Shown here piece after piece: positions 9,204-17,940 of a stretch of 54,442 bases of DNA. The stretch's first letter is position 1. Every line of letters begins with the position of its first letter. The notes beneath the pieces are model-generated. The model did not search any database. It had not been told where the DNA came from and was given only the letters and a program-made list of their open reading frames with translations. The stretch is from JAKAXS01 sp041940525. Lineage in GTDB: Bacteria > Pseudomonadota > Alphaproteobacteria > Rhizobiales > Hyphomicrobiaceae. Position numbers and translations under genes: made by a program. Location of the stretch: assembly GCA_041940525.1 (NCBI GenBank), contig JBGTSB010000016.1:1-54442 (forward strand), written 5' to 3'.

Positions 9204-11669
9204 TCACTTGCGCGGCTTGGCGCGTGTCGTCGCCTCGGCAGTAGCCGGGTCGTCCGGCCAGACGTGCTTGGGATAACGGCCTTTCATTTCAGATTTGATC
9301 GATTGCCAAGAGCCAGCCCAGAACTGCGGCAGATCCCGCGTGATCTGGATGGGCCTGTGCGCGGGTGAAAGCAAATGCAGAGTTAGTGGCAGGCGGCCTT
9401 TCGCGATTGCCGGATGCTCCTTCAAGCCAAAGAGCTCTTGCACGCGAATATGAAGCGCTGGGGCGTCATCGCCGTCATACTTGATCGAGTGGCTCTGCCC
9501 GCTCGGCGCTGCAAAGCGCTTGGGCGCCTCGTCATCAAGCCGCCGCTTCTGATCCCACGGTAGTAAAGCATCGATTGCCGCCGCCAGATCATTCGCTGAA
9601 ATCTGAGACAGCTTGGACTTTCCGGCGATGAATGGCGCGAGCCATTCTCGTGCCGAACCAGCCAATGCCTCAAACGAAAGATCCGGCCATTGATCCGGCG
9701 CGGCCTCCCGCAGAAAGCCTGCGCGGGCGAGCAATTGGTGCTGGTCATCGCTCCAAGGCAGTTTCTCTACTCCAAGCCTGCCAATCCCGTCCGCCAACAG
9801 TTCCGCGGCGGCCTCATCGTTGGGGACTGCAACTGGCTCGCTCGACAGCACGATCGCATCCAACATCCGCTGGCGACGCCCTTGCAGCGACGCCGACACC
9901 TCGTCAAACGTCAGATCATTGCGTTCAATGATCCGCTCTCCCGCGATGCGCTCCAATGCGGTCTCGTCGAGCGCAGCCGCGAGTAGAATACGTGTCGCGG
10001 CGGCCGCTCCTTGCAGTTCTGCGACGACGAGAAACTTCGATTTCGATAGCGGATCGGCCGCATCGAGCTTTGCGCCCCGCCCGCTCGCCAGGAGGTATGA
10101 ACCCGGTGCACCACGCGCCATGGCAATACGCTCCGGAAACGCTATCGCAAGCATTTCCGCGATACCCGGCTTTTCACCGCTCGAAGCGTTTGACGGACCT
10201 GCAGCGTCCACCCATCGCGCCGCCGCCTTGCGCATGTCCTGCGCCCGGCGCGAGCGATCCTGCCGGAAGCCAACAACGCGGCGTGCGAGGTCGGTATCGT
10301 TACCGCCCAGTCCGCGTTCAACGATAACCGCCGCGATCGCAGCTGCTTCATTGCCGGCGTCCTGCTTCTTCGCCATCAGAACCATATGCGCAAGACGCGG
10401 CGGCAGTGGCAGCCGCCGAATGGCCCGCCCCGTCTCGGTAATTTGGCCATCGTCCTGTATGGCATCAATCGCAGTCAGCTCAGCGCGGGCGGCATTCAGC
10501 GCCGCAACCGGCGGCGTGTCCAGCCATCGCAACGAAGCGGGATCTGTAACGCCCCACTCGGCACAATCCAACACGAGGCCAGCGAGCCCTGCTGATAAGA
10601 TTTCAGGCTCAGCATAAGCTGCCAGGCTCCGCGTTTGCGGCTCGTCCCACAACCGGTAGCAGACACCGGGCTCCGTTCGTCCGGCGCGGCCACGGCGCTG
10701 ATCCGCCGCCGCTTGAGACACGCGAACGGTCTCTAAGCGTGTAATGCCCGCGTTCGGTTCAAACCTTGGCACACGCGCAAGGCCGGCATCGATCACGACC
10801 CGAACGCCTTCGATCGTCAGCGATGTCTCCGCGATCGCCGTCGCCAGAACAATTTTGCGTATCCCCGCTGCCGCTGGCCGCACGGCACGCAGCTGCGCAT
10901 CCATATCCATAGCGCCATAGAGCGGCGCCACGACAATGCCGGGATCACTCAGACGCTCAATCAGGCGCCTCTCGATGCCGCGGATTTCCTTCTGGCCAGA
11001 CAAAAACACGAGCAGCGAGCCGGTGTCGTTGCGCAACGCCGTCTCAATCACCGAGACGGTCTGGTCTTCAATACGGACACCCGTGTCTCGCCGGACGTAT
11101 CGCGTCTCCACCGGAAACGCACGGCCCTCGCTTTCGATCACCGGCGCATCGTGCAAGAGCCGGGCAACGCGCGCACCATCAAGCGTCGCCGACATGACGA
11201 GCAGACGGAGGTCGTCCCGCAGGCTGCTTTGACAGTCCAGCGCCAACGCCAGCCCAAAGTCAGCGTCCAGTGAACGCTCGTGAAATTCATCGAAAATCAC
11301 CGCGCCAATGCCATCGAGCGTTGGATCATCCAAAATCATGCGCGTAAAAACACCTTCGGTGATCACCTCGATGCGCGTGTTTGGGCCGGACTTGCTGGCA
11401 AGCCGCGCGCGCAATCCCACCGTATCGCCGGTACGCTCACCGAGCGTTTGCGCCATGCGTTCAGCAGCACCCCGGGCAGCGAGCCGCCGGGGCTCCAGCA
11501 TCAGGATCTTTTGCCCCTTCAGCCACGCCTCCTCGTACAAGGCGATCGGCACGCGCGTGGTTTTGCCGGCACCCGGTGGCGCAACCAGAACTGCACGCGC
11601 GTTATCGCGCAACGTAACTTTCAGAGCGTCGAGAACGCCGTCGATCGGAAGGGGAAAATCGAACGGCAC
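9204..11669 (-). CDS. hrpB: DEAH-box ATP-dependent helicase HrpB
   Basis: HrpB is a DExH/D-box superfamily 2 helicase of the HrpA/HrpB group; its physiological RNA substrate is poorly defined. The 821-residue protein is of normal length. It shows Walker A APPGAGKTTRVP near residue 35, motif II DEFHERS, motif III MSATLDG, and motif VI QRRGRAGRTEPGVCYRLW, followed by the HrpB-specific C-terminal domain. It starts 6 bp after the rpe stop on the same strand, so it is probably the last gene of the fbp-prk-rpe transcription unit. This is likely a matter of position and not of shared function. Confidence 0.95.
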   Translation of the reverse strand: MPFDFPLPIDGVLDALKVTLRDNARAVLVAPPGAGKTTRVPIALYEEAWLKGQKILMLEPRRLAARGAAERMAQTLGERTGDTVGLRARLASKSGPNTRIEVITEGVFTRMILDDPTLDGIGAVIFDEFHERSLDADFGLALALDCQSSLRDDLRLLVMSATLDGARVARLLHDAPVIESEGRAFPVETRYVRRDTGVRIEDQTVSVIETALRNDTGSLLVFLSGQKEIRGIERRLIERLSDPGIVVAPLYGAMDMDAQLRAVRPAAAGIRKIVLATAIAETSLTIEGVRVVIDAGLARVPRFEPNAGITRLETVRVSQAAADQRRGRAGRTEPGVCYRLWDEPQTRSLAAYAEPEILSAGLAGLVLDCAEWGVTDPASLRWLDTPPVAALNAARAELTAIDAIQDDGQITETGRAIRRLPLPPRLAHMVLMAKKQDAGNEAAAIAAVIVERGLGGNDTDLARRVVGFRQDRSRRAQDMRKAAARWVDAAGPSNASSGEKPGIAEMLAIAFPERIAMARGAPGSYLLASGRGAKLDAADPLSKSKFLVVAELQGAAAATRILLAAALDETALERIAGERIIERNDLTFDEVSASLQGRRQRMLDAIVLSSEPVAVPNDEAAAELLADGIGRLGVEKLPWSDDQHQLLARAGFLREAAPDQWPDLSFEALAGSAREWLAPFIAGKSKLSQISANDLAAAIDALLPWDQKRRLDDEAPKRFAAPSGQSHSIKYDGDDAPALHIRVQELFGLKEHPAIAKGRLPLTLHLLSPAHRPIQITRDLPQFWAGSWQSIKSEMKGRYPKHVWPDDPATAEATTRAKPRK

Positions 11670-11675
11670 GAACAG

Positions 11676-12365
11676 CTACGCTGCTTTTCGGCCGCGCACC
11701 TTCTCCGCCGAGGCGCGGATCGCGGCAATGTTTTCCGCGTAGTGGCTTTGGCTGCCGCCCTTGAACACGGCCGAGCCAGCAACCAAAACATTGGCACCGG
11801 CCGCCGCGACGAGCGGCGCGGTCTCCGGCGTCACGCCGCCGTCGATCTCGATATCGATTGGCCGGTCGCCGATCATCGCTTTGACCTGGGCAACTTTATC
11901 GACGACGGAGGAGATGAACGCCTGTCCGCCGAAACCGGGATTGACGGTCATCAGCAAAATGAGATCCAGCCGGTCGAGGACAAACTCGATGACGTTCACG
12001 GGAGTCGATGGATTGAGCGAAACACCCGCCTTCTTGCCGAGCGCCTTGATGGCCTGCAACGACCGGTCCAGGTGAGGCCCGGCTTCCGCATGAACGGTGA
12101 TGATATCGGCGCCGGCGTCGGCGAAAGCCGCCAAATACGGATCAGCTGGCGCAATCATCAAATGACAGTCAAAGACCTTTTTCGAAGCGCCGCGGATTGC
12201 CTTCACAACGGGCGGCCCGAAAGTGATGTTCGGCACAAAGTGTCCATCCATCACATCCAGATGGATCCAGTCGGCGCCGGCAGCATCCACGGCCTGAACC
12301 TCCTCGCCGAGCCGCGAGAAATCAGCGGAAAGGATCGATGGGGCAATGATCAAAGGTCTCGTCAT
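11676..12365 (-). CDS. rpe: Ribulose-phosphate 3-epimerase
   Basis: Rpe interconverts ribulose 5-phosphate and xylulose 5-phosphate in the pentose phosphate and Calvin cycles. The 229-residue protein is a single (beta/alpha)8 barrel. Diagnostic stretches are IAPSILSADFSRL at the start, the metal-binding HLDVMDGHFVPN, MTVNPGFGGQ in the phosphate-binding loop, and DGGVTPE. The ATG is preceded by AGGACGG at a suitable distance. It lies 53 bp behind prk and 6 bp ahead of hrpB. Lying with prk and fbp, it probably serves Calvin-cycle ribulose 5-phosphate regeneration here, though it could equally serve the housekeeping pentose pathway. Confidence 0.96.
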   Translation of the reverse strand: MTRPLIIAPSILSADFSRLGEEVQAVDAAGADWIHLDVMDGHFVPNITFGPPVVKAIRGASKKVFDCHLMIAPADPYLAAFADAGADIITVHAEAGPHLDRSLQAIKALGKKAGVSLNPSTPVNVIEFVLDRLDLILLMTVNPGFGGQAFISSVVDKVAQVKAMIGDRPIDIEIDGGVTPETAPLVAAAGANVLVAGSAVFKGGSQSHYAENIAAIRASAEKVRGRKAA

Positions 12366-12418
12366 GTTGCCGTCCTAGCAGAACCGGATGCACGCGTCAT
12401 CAAGCTTGGGCGGCCTGT

Positions 12419-13300
12419 TCAAAAGAACGTGCGCCGCTTGCGCTCCATCAGCTGCAAGATCATTGGCGTCAAAATGAGCTGCATGGCCAGGTCCAGCTTG
12501 CCGCCTGGGATGACAATGGAATTGGCGCGCGACATGAAACTGTCGTGGATCATCGACAACAAGTACGAAAAGTCGATGCCGCGGGGCGAGCGGAAGCGGA
12601 TGACGACCATGGACTCATCGTTGGTCGGGATCGAGCGCGCAATAAACGGGTTCGAGGTGTCGACCGTCGGGATGCGCTGGAAGTTGATGTCCGTCTGCGT
12701 AAACTGCGGAATGATGTAGTGAACGTAGTCCGGCATACGCCGCAATATCGTGTGCATCACTTCTTCGTCGGAATAGCCGCGATCCTGCTTATCGCGATGG
12801 ATCTTCTGGATCCATTCCAAGTTCAGCACCGGCACGACACCGATTTTTAGGTCGGCGTGCCGCGAGATGTTGATCTTGTCCGTAACGACAGCACCGTGCA
12901 GCCCTTCATAGAACAGCAGGTCCGTGCCGTATGGAATCTCTTCCCAATCCGTGAAGGTGCCTTCCGCCGCGCCGTAGAGCGCTTGCTCTTCGGCATCATG
13001 CACGTAGTGACGCGTTTTCGCGGTCCCGATATCGCCGTAGGACCGGAAGACGCCCTCAAGCTCCGTAAGCAGGTTGGCGTCCTCACCGAAATGGCTGAAC
13101 GACATGTTGCCGTGCTTAGTCTCTTCCTCGATCATCTTCGCCTTCATCTCTTCGCGGTCATAGCGATGGAAGGCGTCGCCCTCGACAAAGGCGGCATCGA
13201 TTTTTTCACGGCGGAAGATCTGCTCGAACGTGCGCCGGATTGACGTCGTACCGGCTCCCGATGAACCCGTGACACAGATGATGGGATGCTTGGCAGACAT
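12419..13300 (-). CDS. prk: Phosphoribulokinase
   Basis: Phosphoribulokinase phosphorylates ribulose 5-phosphate to ribulose 1,5-bisphosphate, the acceptor for CO2 in the Calvin cycle. The 293-residue protein matches the length of the proteobacterial (class I, octameric) enzyme. The P-loop GSSGAGTTSI starts near residue 12, followed by EGDAFHRYDREEM, FYEGLHGAV, and the HYIIPQFTQTDINFQRIPT stretch typical of the class. It lies 14 bp after fbp and 53 bp before rpe on the same strand. The reaction has essentially one known use, so its presence argues for RuBisCO elsewhere in the genome; none is visible in this window. Confidence 0.97.
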   Translation of the reverse strand: MSAKHPIICVTGSSGAGTTSIRRTFEQIFRREKIDAAFVEGDAFHRYDREEMKAKMIEEETKHGNMSFSHFGEDANLLTELEGVFRSYGDIGTAKTRHYVHDAEEQALYGAAEGTFTDWEEIPYGTDLLFYEGLHGAVVTDKINISRHADLKIGVVPVLNLEWIQKIHRDKQDRGYSDEEVMHTILRRMPDYVHYIIPQFTQTDINFQRIPTVDTSNPFIARSIPTNDESMVVIRFRSPRGIDFSYLLSMIHDSFMSRANSIVIPGGKLDLAMQLILTPMILQLMERKRRTFF

Positions 13301-13314
13301 TTATGGCGGCAATC

Positions 13315-14364
13315 TCAGGTCCGAAATAGGCCCCGCCGGCTGAACAACGGCGAACGCTCGCCGTCTGCGTGCGGGGTCTGATGCAGGCGCACAACGTAGT
13401 CGACCTCAAGCCGCGATCCAACCACCAGCGGCACGCGCTGATGCAAGCTTTCCGGAATAAGATTAAGAATCCGCTCCATGCCCGTGGATGCGCCGCCACC
13501 GGCCTGTTCGATCAGAAAGGCGATCGGGTTGGCCTCGTAGAGCAGCCGCATGCGCCCATGCTGCAGCCCAGGGCGGTCATCGCCAGGGTAAAGGTAAATT
13601 CCGCCGCGCGTTAAGATCCGGCAGATCTCTGCAACTGGAGAACCGATCCAGCGCATGTTGAAGTCCTCTCGGCGTGGACCGTTCACGCCCGTCAGGCAGT
13701 CGTCGACGTAGGTGCGGATAGGCTGATCCCAATGCCGGTGGTTCGAGGCGTTGATCGCGTATTCCGTGGTTCTAGGCGGAATTTGCACGGACGGATGCGA
13801 CAACGCGAACCGGCTCCGCTCCCAATCGTACGTGAAGATCGCCGTGCCTTGCCCAACCGTCAGCGCGAATAGCGTCTGCGGCCCATAGATAAACATGCCG
13901 GCAGCCAGCTGGTTGACGCCGGGCTGCAAGAAGCGCGGACAATCCTTGCCATTGGCCTTCTCAGGCGCTGACGGCAGCACGGAGAAAATCGTCCCCACGG
14001 TGGCGTTCGTGTCGATATTGGCTGAGCCGTCGAGCGGGTCGACCGCGACAATCAGCCGGCCAGTCCGGTCGAAGGTCACAGACTCTTCCTGCTCTTCCGA
14101 TGCGACGGCCGCGACGGGAGCATTTTTTAGCGCCTGTAAAACCAGCCCGTTGGAGACCAGGTCCACCTGGGTCTGGACGTGGATGCCATTTTTCTTGCCG
14201 GTGGGCTCTCCCAAAGACCCGTGCAAGGCGCCGGTACCGACAACACGAGCGATGCCGCTTCCGGCCTCCGCCATACGCGCAATCACCGAAGCGATGTCTT
14301 CCCGCTCAGCGTCATGACCGGCCCAGCGGTCAAGGTAGGTCTGCAGATCCCTGGCGTTCTGCAT
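13315..14364 (-). CDS. fbp: Class 1 fructose-1,6-bisphosphatase
   Basis: Hydrolyses fructose 1,6-bisphosphate to fructose 6-phosphate in gluconeogenesis and Calvin-cycle regeneration. The 349-residue protein carries the metal-binding signature DPLDGSANIDTN, the upstream SEEQEE acidic motif, and YPGDDRPGLQHGRMRLLYE with the substrate and catalytic residues. The open frame runs back to 14556, but those 64 residues do not look like FBPase, whereas the ATG at 14364 gives the usual MQNARDLQTYLDRW start; the Shine-Dalgarno there is weak. It is the first gene of an fbp-prk-rpe group, in the style of a cbbFP cluster. The 245 bp upstream is the likely promoter. No cbbR regulator gene is adjacent. Confidence 0.95.
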   Translation of the reverse strand: MQNARDLQTYLDRWAGHDAEREDIASVIARMAEAGSGIARVVGTGALHGSLGEPTGKKNGIHVQTQVDLVSNGLVLQALKNAPVAAVASEEQEESVTFDRTGRLIVAVDPLDGSANIDTNATVGTIFSVLPSAPEKANGKDCPRFLQPGVNQLAAGMFIYGPQTLFALTVGQGTAIFTYDWERSRFALSHPSVQIPPRTTEYAINASNHRHWDQPIRTYVDDCLTGVNGPRREDFNMRWIGSPVAEICRILTRGGIYLYPGDDRPGLQHGRMRLLYEANPIAFLIEQAGGGASTGMERILNLIPESLHQRVPLVVGSRLEVDYVVRLHQTPHADGERSPLFSRRGLFRT

Positions 14365-14609
14365 CGTTAACGGTCCGTCTCCCTCTCGGCATGGCGCGTT
14401 CTGGCACCTCTTACCCGGTTGTTGGCGAATGAAAATACCCAGAAAATCAATCGCAAACACCATCCATGCCTGTACAGGCAAGAAGCGCAATAGCGATATT
14501 ATGGAGCAGCGCAGCAATTCTCGCGCCGATGGTGCGCCCAGAAGCCCGTTTGGCAAGGGTCAAAGTTGACGGGCAGTTAACGTAACGTCTTCAGATCGCC
14601 GCCGCTTTT

Positions 14610-15605
14610 CTAATCTTCGGCCTTCATCGGCCGGTGCATGAGGCCGGCAATCGCATCATCCACTGTTACGTCACCGTTCAAGATCGCATGCACGGATTCG
14701 GCGATCGGCATTTCGATGTCCCGCTCCTTGGCAATCCGCACGACTGCTTCGGCGGTGTAGACACCTTCGGTCACGGCAACACGGCTGCCCAGCACGTCTT
14801 TCAGCGATTTGCCCTGGCCCAACGCCCGGCCGAGCGACATGTTGCGAGACTGCGGGCTACCACAGGTGAGGATCAAGTCACCCAGCCCCGAAAGCCCCTG
14901 TAAGGTCTCCGGCTGTCCGCCAAGGGCTTCCGCAAAGCGCCGCATCTCCGCGAACCCGCGCGTAACAAGAGCAGCATGGGCGCTGGCGCCAAGCTGTTTG
15001 CCCTCAACGATACCCGCCGCAATAGCGAGCACGTTCTTCAACGCTCCGCCGAGTTCCACGCCAAGCACGTCATCGGTCCAGTAAAGCCGAAGCTGATGAT
15101 AGCCCAGCTTCTCAGCCAGAAGCTGGCCGGCGCTCTCATCGTGGCAGGCAATCGTCAACGCGGTTGGCAAACCGCGCGCGACATCGGCTGCAAAGCTCGG
15201 ACCGGATAGAACGCCCTGTGTGGCCTCAGGCAAAGCTTCGGTGAGCACATCACCCATCAGCTTTCCCGTCGCCTGTTCTATGCCTTTCGAGCACATGACA
15301 ACGAACTGCTGCGGACGAAGGTGAGGCCGCAAATCGGCGCAGATCGCCCGGACGTGCTGGGCGGGAGAGACAAGCAAAATCACATCACACTGCGCAAGCT
15401 CTGACAGGTCGCTTGTGGCGCGAAGTCCAGGGTCAAGTTCGATGCCCGGCAAGAATACGCGATTGACGTGGCGGTCGTTGATATCTTCCACGGTCTCAGC
15501 TTCACGCGCCCAAAGGACGACGCTCATACCGCCAAGCCGCATGGTCTGAGCTAAAGCTGTGCCCCATGCACCGCCACCCAATACCCCGACACTATCAATC
15601 TTCAT
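14610..15605 (-). CDS. gpsA: Glycerol-3-phosphate dehydrogenase [NAD(P)+]
   Basis: GpsA reduces dihydroxyacetone phosphate to sn-glycerol 3-phosphate, the backbone for phospholipids. The 331-residue protein has the Rossmann motif VLGGGAWGTALAQ at the N-terminus, the family signature GCDVILL-like stretch followed by CSKGIEQ, the catalytic Lys region ELGGALKNVLAIAAG, and the C-terminal GLSGLGDLILTC. The start at 15605 follows GGAACGAGC. It is upstream of fbp on the same strand but 245 bp away, so it need not share that promoter. Length and motifs are normal. Confidence 0.96.
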   Translation of the reverse strand: MKIDSVGVLGGGAWGTALAQTMRLGGMSVVLWAREAETVEDINDRHVNRVFLPGIELDPGLRATSDLSELAQCDVILLVSPAQHVRAICADLRPHLRPQQFVVMCSKGIEQATGKLMGDVLTEALPEATQGVLSGPSFAADVARGLPTALTIACHDESAGQLLAEKLGYHQLRLYWTDDVLGVELGGALKNVLAIAAGIVEGKQLGASAHAALVTRGFAEMRRFAEALGGQPETLQGLSGLGDLILTCGSPQSRNMSLGRALGQGKSLKDVLGSRVAVTEGVYTAEAVVRIAKERDIEMPIAESVHAILNGDVTVDDAIAGLMHRPMKAED

Positions 15606-15671
15606 GCTCGTTCCGTCGCTTATTCGAATTTACTTCTCACGCTTGATAGCATGGACTGAAAGGCAGGCGCC

Positions 15672-16289
15672 TTACTCCAAAACTATCAAGTGATCCGGCA
15701 GTTCGTTCGGATCTGAGCTGCCTGGCGGAAAATGCTCCGACAGTAGCGTTCCAGCTGTCTCGATCGCCTTGACGAAGCCATCGGCCGGACGCCCGGCGCC
15801 GATGTCGCTCGTCAGCTGATCCACGATCGCTTGCCACGTGCCGGCGGGCACCTTGCTGTCGATCGCCGTGTCCGACAAGACCTCGGCATAGTGTTCGGCT
15901 GCTGATACGAAAATCAAAACGCCGGTGCGGCCAGCCGTTGTGTGCAATGAGTGAGACAGAAACTGCTCAACCGCCCGCCGGTGCGCATGACCATGCTTGA
16001 CCGATCGTGGCACCAGCCAAGCGCGCATGGATCGCGGCCACAGCAGCACGACCAACAGCAGGAATACTGCAAGCTGCGCGAAATAGACCATGTGCATCGG
16101 CCACCAGGTCAGATAGATCAGCGGCCAGGGCACGAGCAGCGCGATCAGTGCGGCCCACATGAACGGCACATACAAATAATTCTCAGACGCCGCTGTCACG
16201 ACCGCCACGATCTCACCGGACGTTTTGCGTTCCGCATCGCTGATCGCCTGGGAAATGCGCTGTTCGTCAGCTTCAGAGAAAAGCGCCAT
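15672..16289 (-). CDS. TPM-domain membrane protein (second of a pair)
   Basis: A 205-residue member of the TPM (TLP18.3/Psb32/MOLO-1) family. TPM domains form a beta-alpha fold found in plant photosystem repair phosphatases and in many bacterial membrane proteins of unclear function. The N-terminus has the family-like EADEQRISQAISDAE and SGEIVAVVT, two hydrophobic segments lie at about 40-85, and the C-terminal half has TGVLIFVSAAEHYAEVL. The frame can start at 16304, but the ATG at 16289 has GGAGACCGGAG directly upstream and is preferred. It follows the longer TPM gene by about 34 bp and both follow lemA, a recurrent bacterial grouping. Confidence 0.85.
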   Translation of the reverse strand: MALFSEADEQRISQAISDAERKTSGEIVAVVTAASENYLYVPFMWAALIALLVPWPLIYLTWWPMHMVYFAQLAVFLLLVVLLWPRSMRAWLVPRSVKHGHAHRRAVEQFLSHSLHTTAGRTGVLIFVSAAEHYAEVLSDTAIDSKVPAGTWQAIVDQLTSDIGAGRPADGFVKAIETAGTLLSEHFPPGSSDPNELPDHLIVLE

Positions 16290-16323
16290 CGCTCCGGTCT
16301 CCATTCAATCGTATCAACTCTTG

Positions 16324-17151
16324 TTACCAGCCACCTGAGGAACCGCCGCCGCCGAAGCCGCCACCACCTCCGCCGAAGCCGCCGCCTCCACCACCGGACC
16401 AGCCGCCACCGCCCCAGCCGCCTGAACCGCCGGGAATGATGATTGGACCGCTCCCGCCGCGACGGCGCATGCGCCGCGCCGCGTCCGGGTTCGCCTTCAA
16501 ATACTGGCGGTGCCGGTATATGATGTAGAGGAAGATCGCCAGCCACAGGCCGATGATGATCAGCGCCATGTAGTCGATCTGCTGATGTTCCCCAACGCGA
16601 TCACGCGCGCGCAGTTTCACGGCGGCTTCATCACCCTCAATAACGGATTTGATGTCGCGAACACCATCACGGATGCCGCCGGAAAAGTCGCCGCGGCGAA
16701 ACTTCGGCAAAATGGCATTCTCGATAATGATGCGGCTCATGGCATCTGTGAGATAGCCCTCAAGGCCACGGCCTACCTCGATGCGCACCTTGCGTTCGTT
16801 CGGCGCCACGATCAGCAACACGCCGTTGTCTTTGTCTTTCTGCCCGATGCCCCAATGGCGGCCCAGCTGGTAGCCGTAGTCGTCGATCGCGTAACTACCG
16901 AGGCTATTCAACGTTACGACGACAACCTGGTCGGTGGACTTGGCCTCAATCGCCGCAAGCTCCGCTTCTATGGCCGCTTTGTCGCCCGGCGAGATCAGCT
17001 GCGCGTTGTCGACCACGCGTCCGGTCAGCTCGGGGAACGTGGGCTGGGCAATCGCGTCGCTGAAAGCGGCGTAGAGAAACAACACAGCCAACGCCACGGC
17101 GCCCGAAAGCACCGCCAGGCGGCTATTGCGAAGAGCATTGTGCTGAACCAC
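16324..17151 (-). CDS. TPM-domain protein, YgcG-like, with glycine-rich tail
   Basis: A 275-residue exported or membrane TPM protein. In order: a hydrophobic signal segment at about 12-36 ending AIAQ, the TPM domain (about 40-190) with LTGRVVDNAQLIS, VVVVTLNSLGSY and the NGVLLIVAPNERKVRIEVGRGLEG core, one transmembrane segment near 195-215, an Arg-rich stretch, and a tail of almost pure Gly with Ser, Trp and Phe. This is the YgcG layout. The start codon is GTG at 17151. The glycine tail is probably a flexible surface segment. The molecular role of this group is not established. Confidence 0.9.
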   Translation of the reverse strand: MVQHNALRNSRLAVLSGAVALAVLFLYAAFSDAIAQPTFPELTGRVVDNAQLISPGDKAAIEAELAAIEAKSTDQVVVVTLNSLGSYAIDDYGYQLGRHWGIGQKDKDNGVLLIVAPNERKVRIEVGRGLEGYLTDAMSRIIIENAILPKFRRGDFSGGIRDGVRDIKSVIEGDEAAVKLRARDRVGEHQQIDYMALIIIGLWLAIFLYIIYRHRQYLKANPDAARRMRRRGGSGPIIIPGGSGGWGGGGWSGGGGGGFGGGGGGFGGGGSSGGW

Positions 17152-17189
17152 GTCAGACCGATCCGCTGCTTCGGATGCTAGAAGAAACC

Positions 17190-17219
17190 GCCCGCCCGCG
17201 ATCGAAACCGCGAGCGGGC
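17190..17219 (-). terminator. GC-rich hairpin between lemA and the TPM genes
   Basis: Arms GCCCGCCCGCG (17190-17200) and CGCGAGCGGGC (17209-17219) pair with one mismatch around an 8-nt loop. On the minus strand the hairpin is followed by GGTTTCTTCT, a poor T-tract. It sits between the lemA stop and the TPM gene start and may reduce read-through instead of ending transcription fully. Confidence 0.45.
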
Positions 17220-17225
17220 AGAGCG

Positions 17226-17846
17226 TTAGGACTTGTTGAAGTCGACTTTCGGCGTTTGCGTTTCCTCAGCGGGAACGTCAAATGTCGCCATCTCTTTCTT
17301 GTCCGGATACATGAACGCGCGCCACCAGCGGCCTGGAATCGTCGTCAGCTCCGTATTGTAAAGCCGCACGGCTTCGATGTAATCGCGCCGCGCCACGGAG
17401 ATGCGGTTTTCCGTCCCCTCAAGTTGAGACTGAAGCGCAAGGAAGTTCTGGCCAGACTTGATGTCGGGATAACGCTCCAACGTAACAAGCAAGCGGCCAA
17501 GCGCGCCGCCCAGCTGATTTTGCGCATCCGTCAAATTCTTCATCGCTTCCGGGTTGGTGAGGATGTCGGGCGGCACCTTTGCCTGAACCTGGGTAGCCTT
17601 CGCACGCGCCTCGATCACTTCGGTCAAGACCTGCCGTTCCTGCTCGGCAAATCCCTTCACGGTCTCCACCAGGTTAGGGATGAGGTCATTGCGCCGCTTG
17701 TACTGGCTCAAAACCTCCGACCATTTGGCCTTGGCCTGATTTTCGTACGTTGGAATGTTGTTGACGCCGCAGCCAGCCAGCGGAAGTGCGGCAAGCACAA
17801 CCAGCAACACGCTGAAACGGCGAAGAAGAGTTTGCAACCAGCCCAT
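17226..17846 (-). CDS. LemA family lipoprotein
   Basis: A 206-residue LemA-family protein. The N-terminus is a lipoprotein signal, with a hydrophobic run then the lipobox LAGC at about 23-26, so it is likely membrane-anchored by lipid. The mature part is helical and has the family stretches YENQAKAKWSEVLSQYKRRNDLIPNL and AVRLYNTELTTIPGRWW. LemA proteins fold as helical bundles of undetermined function. The start has GAGGTG 8 bp upstream. Its close linkage with two TPM-domain genes downstream is a widely seen association and suggests a shared envelope role. Confidence 0.92.
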   Translation of the reverse strand: MGWLQTLLRRFSVLLVVLAALPLAGCGVNNIPTYENQAKAKWSEVLSQYKRRNDLIPNLVETVKGFAEQERQVLTEVIEARAKATQVQAKVPPDILTNPEAMKNLTDAQNQLGGALGRLLVTLERYPDIKSGQNFLALQSQLEGTENRISVARRDYIEAVRLYNTELTTIPGRWWRAFMYPDKKEMATFDVPAEETQTPKVDFNKS

Positions 17847-17940
17847 AATTCAATCACCTCAATTGGGATGAAGTCTGTCTGTTTCGTACGGGCTGCTGGC
17901 CGCGGATGCAAGACCTGCAGCTTCAGGCTGAGGCTGCAGC

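Noticed and set aside
8989..9276. Possible 95-codon gene between maeB and hrpB
   Set aside because: It runs into the hrpB coding end, has no Shine-Dalgarno and reads as GC-rich out-of-frame sequence; the 250-bp gap holds nothing else recognisable.
11280..12719. Long plus-strand open frame of 479 codons across hrpB, rpe and prk
   Set aside because: Three well-conserved minus-strand enzymes occupy this span; the long frame is a by-product of high GC.
14365..14556. Upstream extension of fbp to 14556
   Set aside because: The added 64 residues have no FBPase similarity; normal length is reached from 14364.
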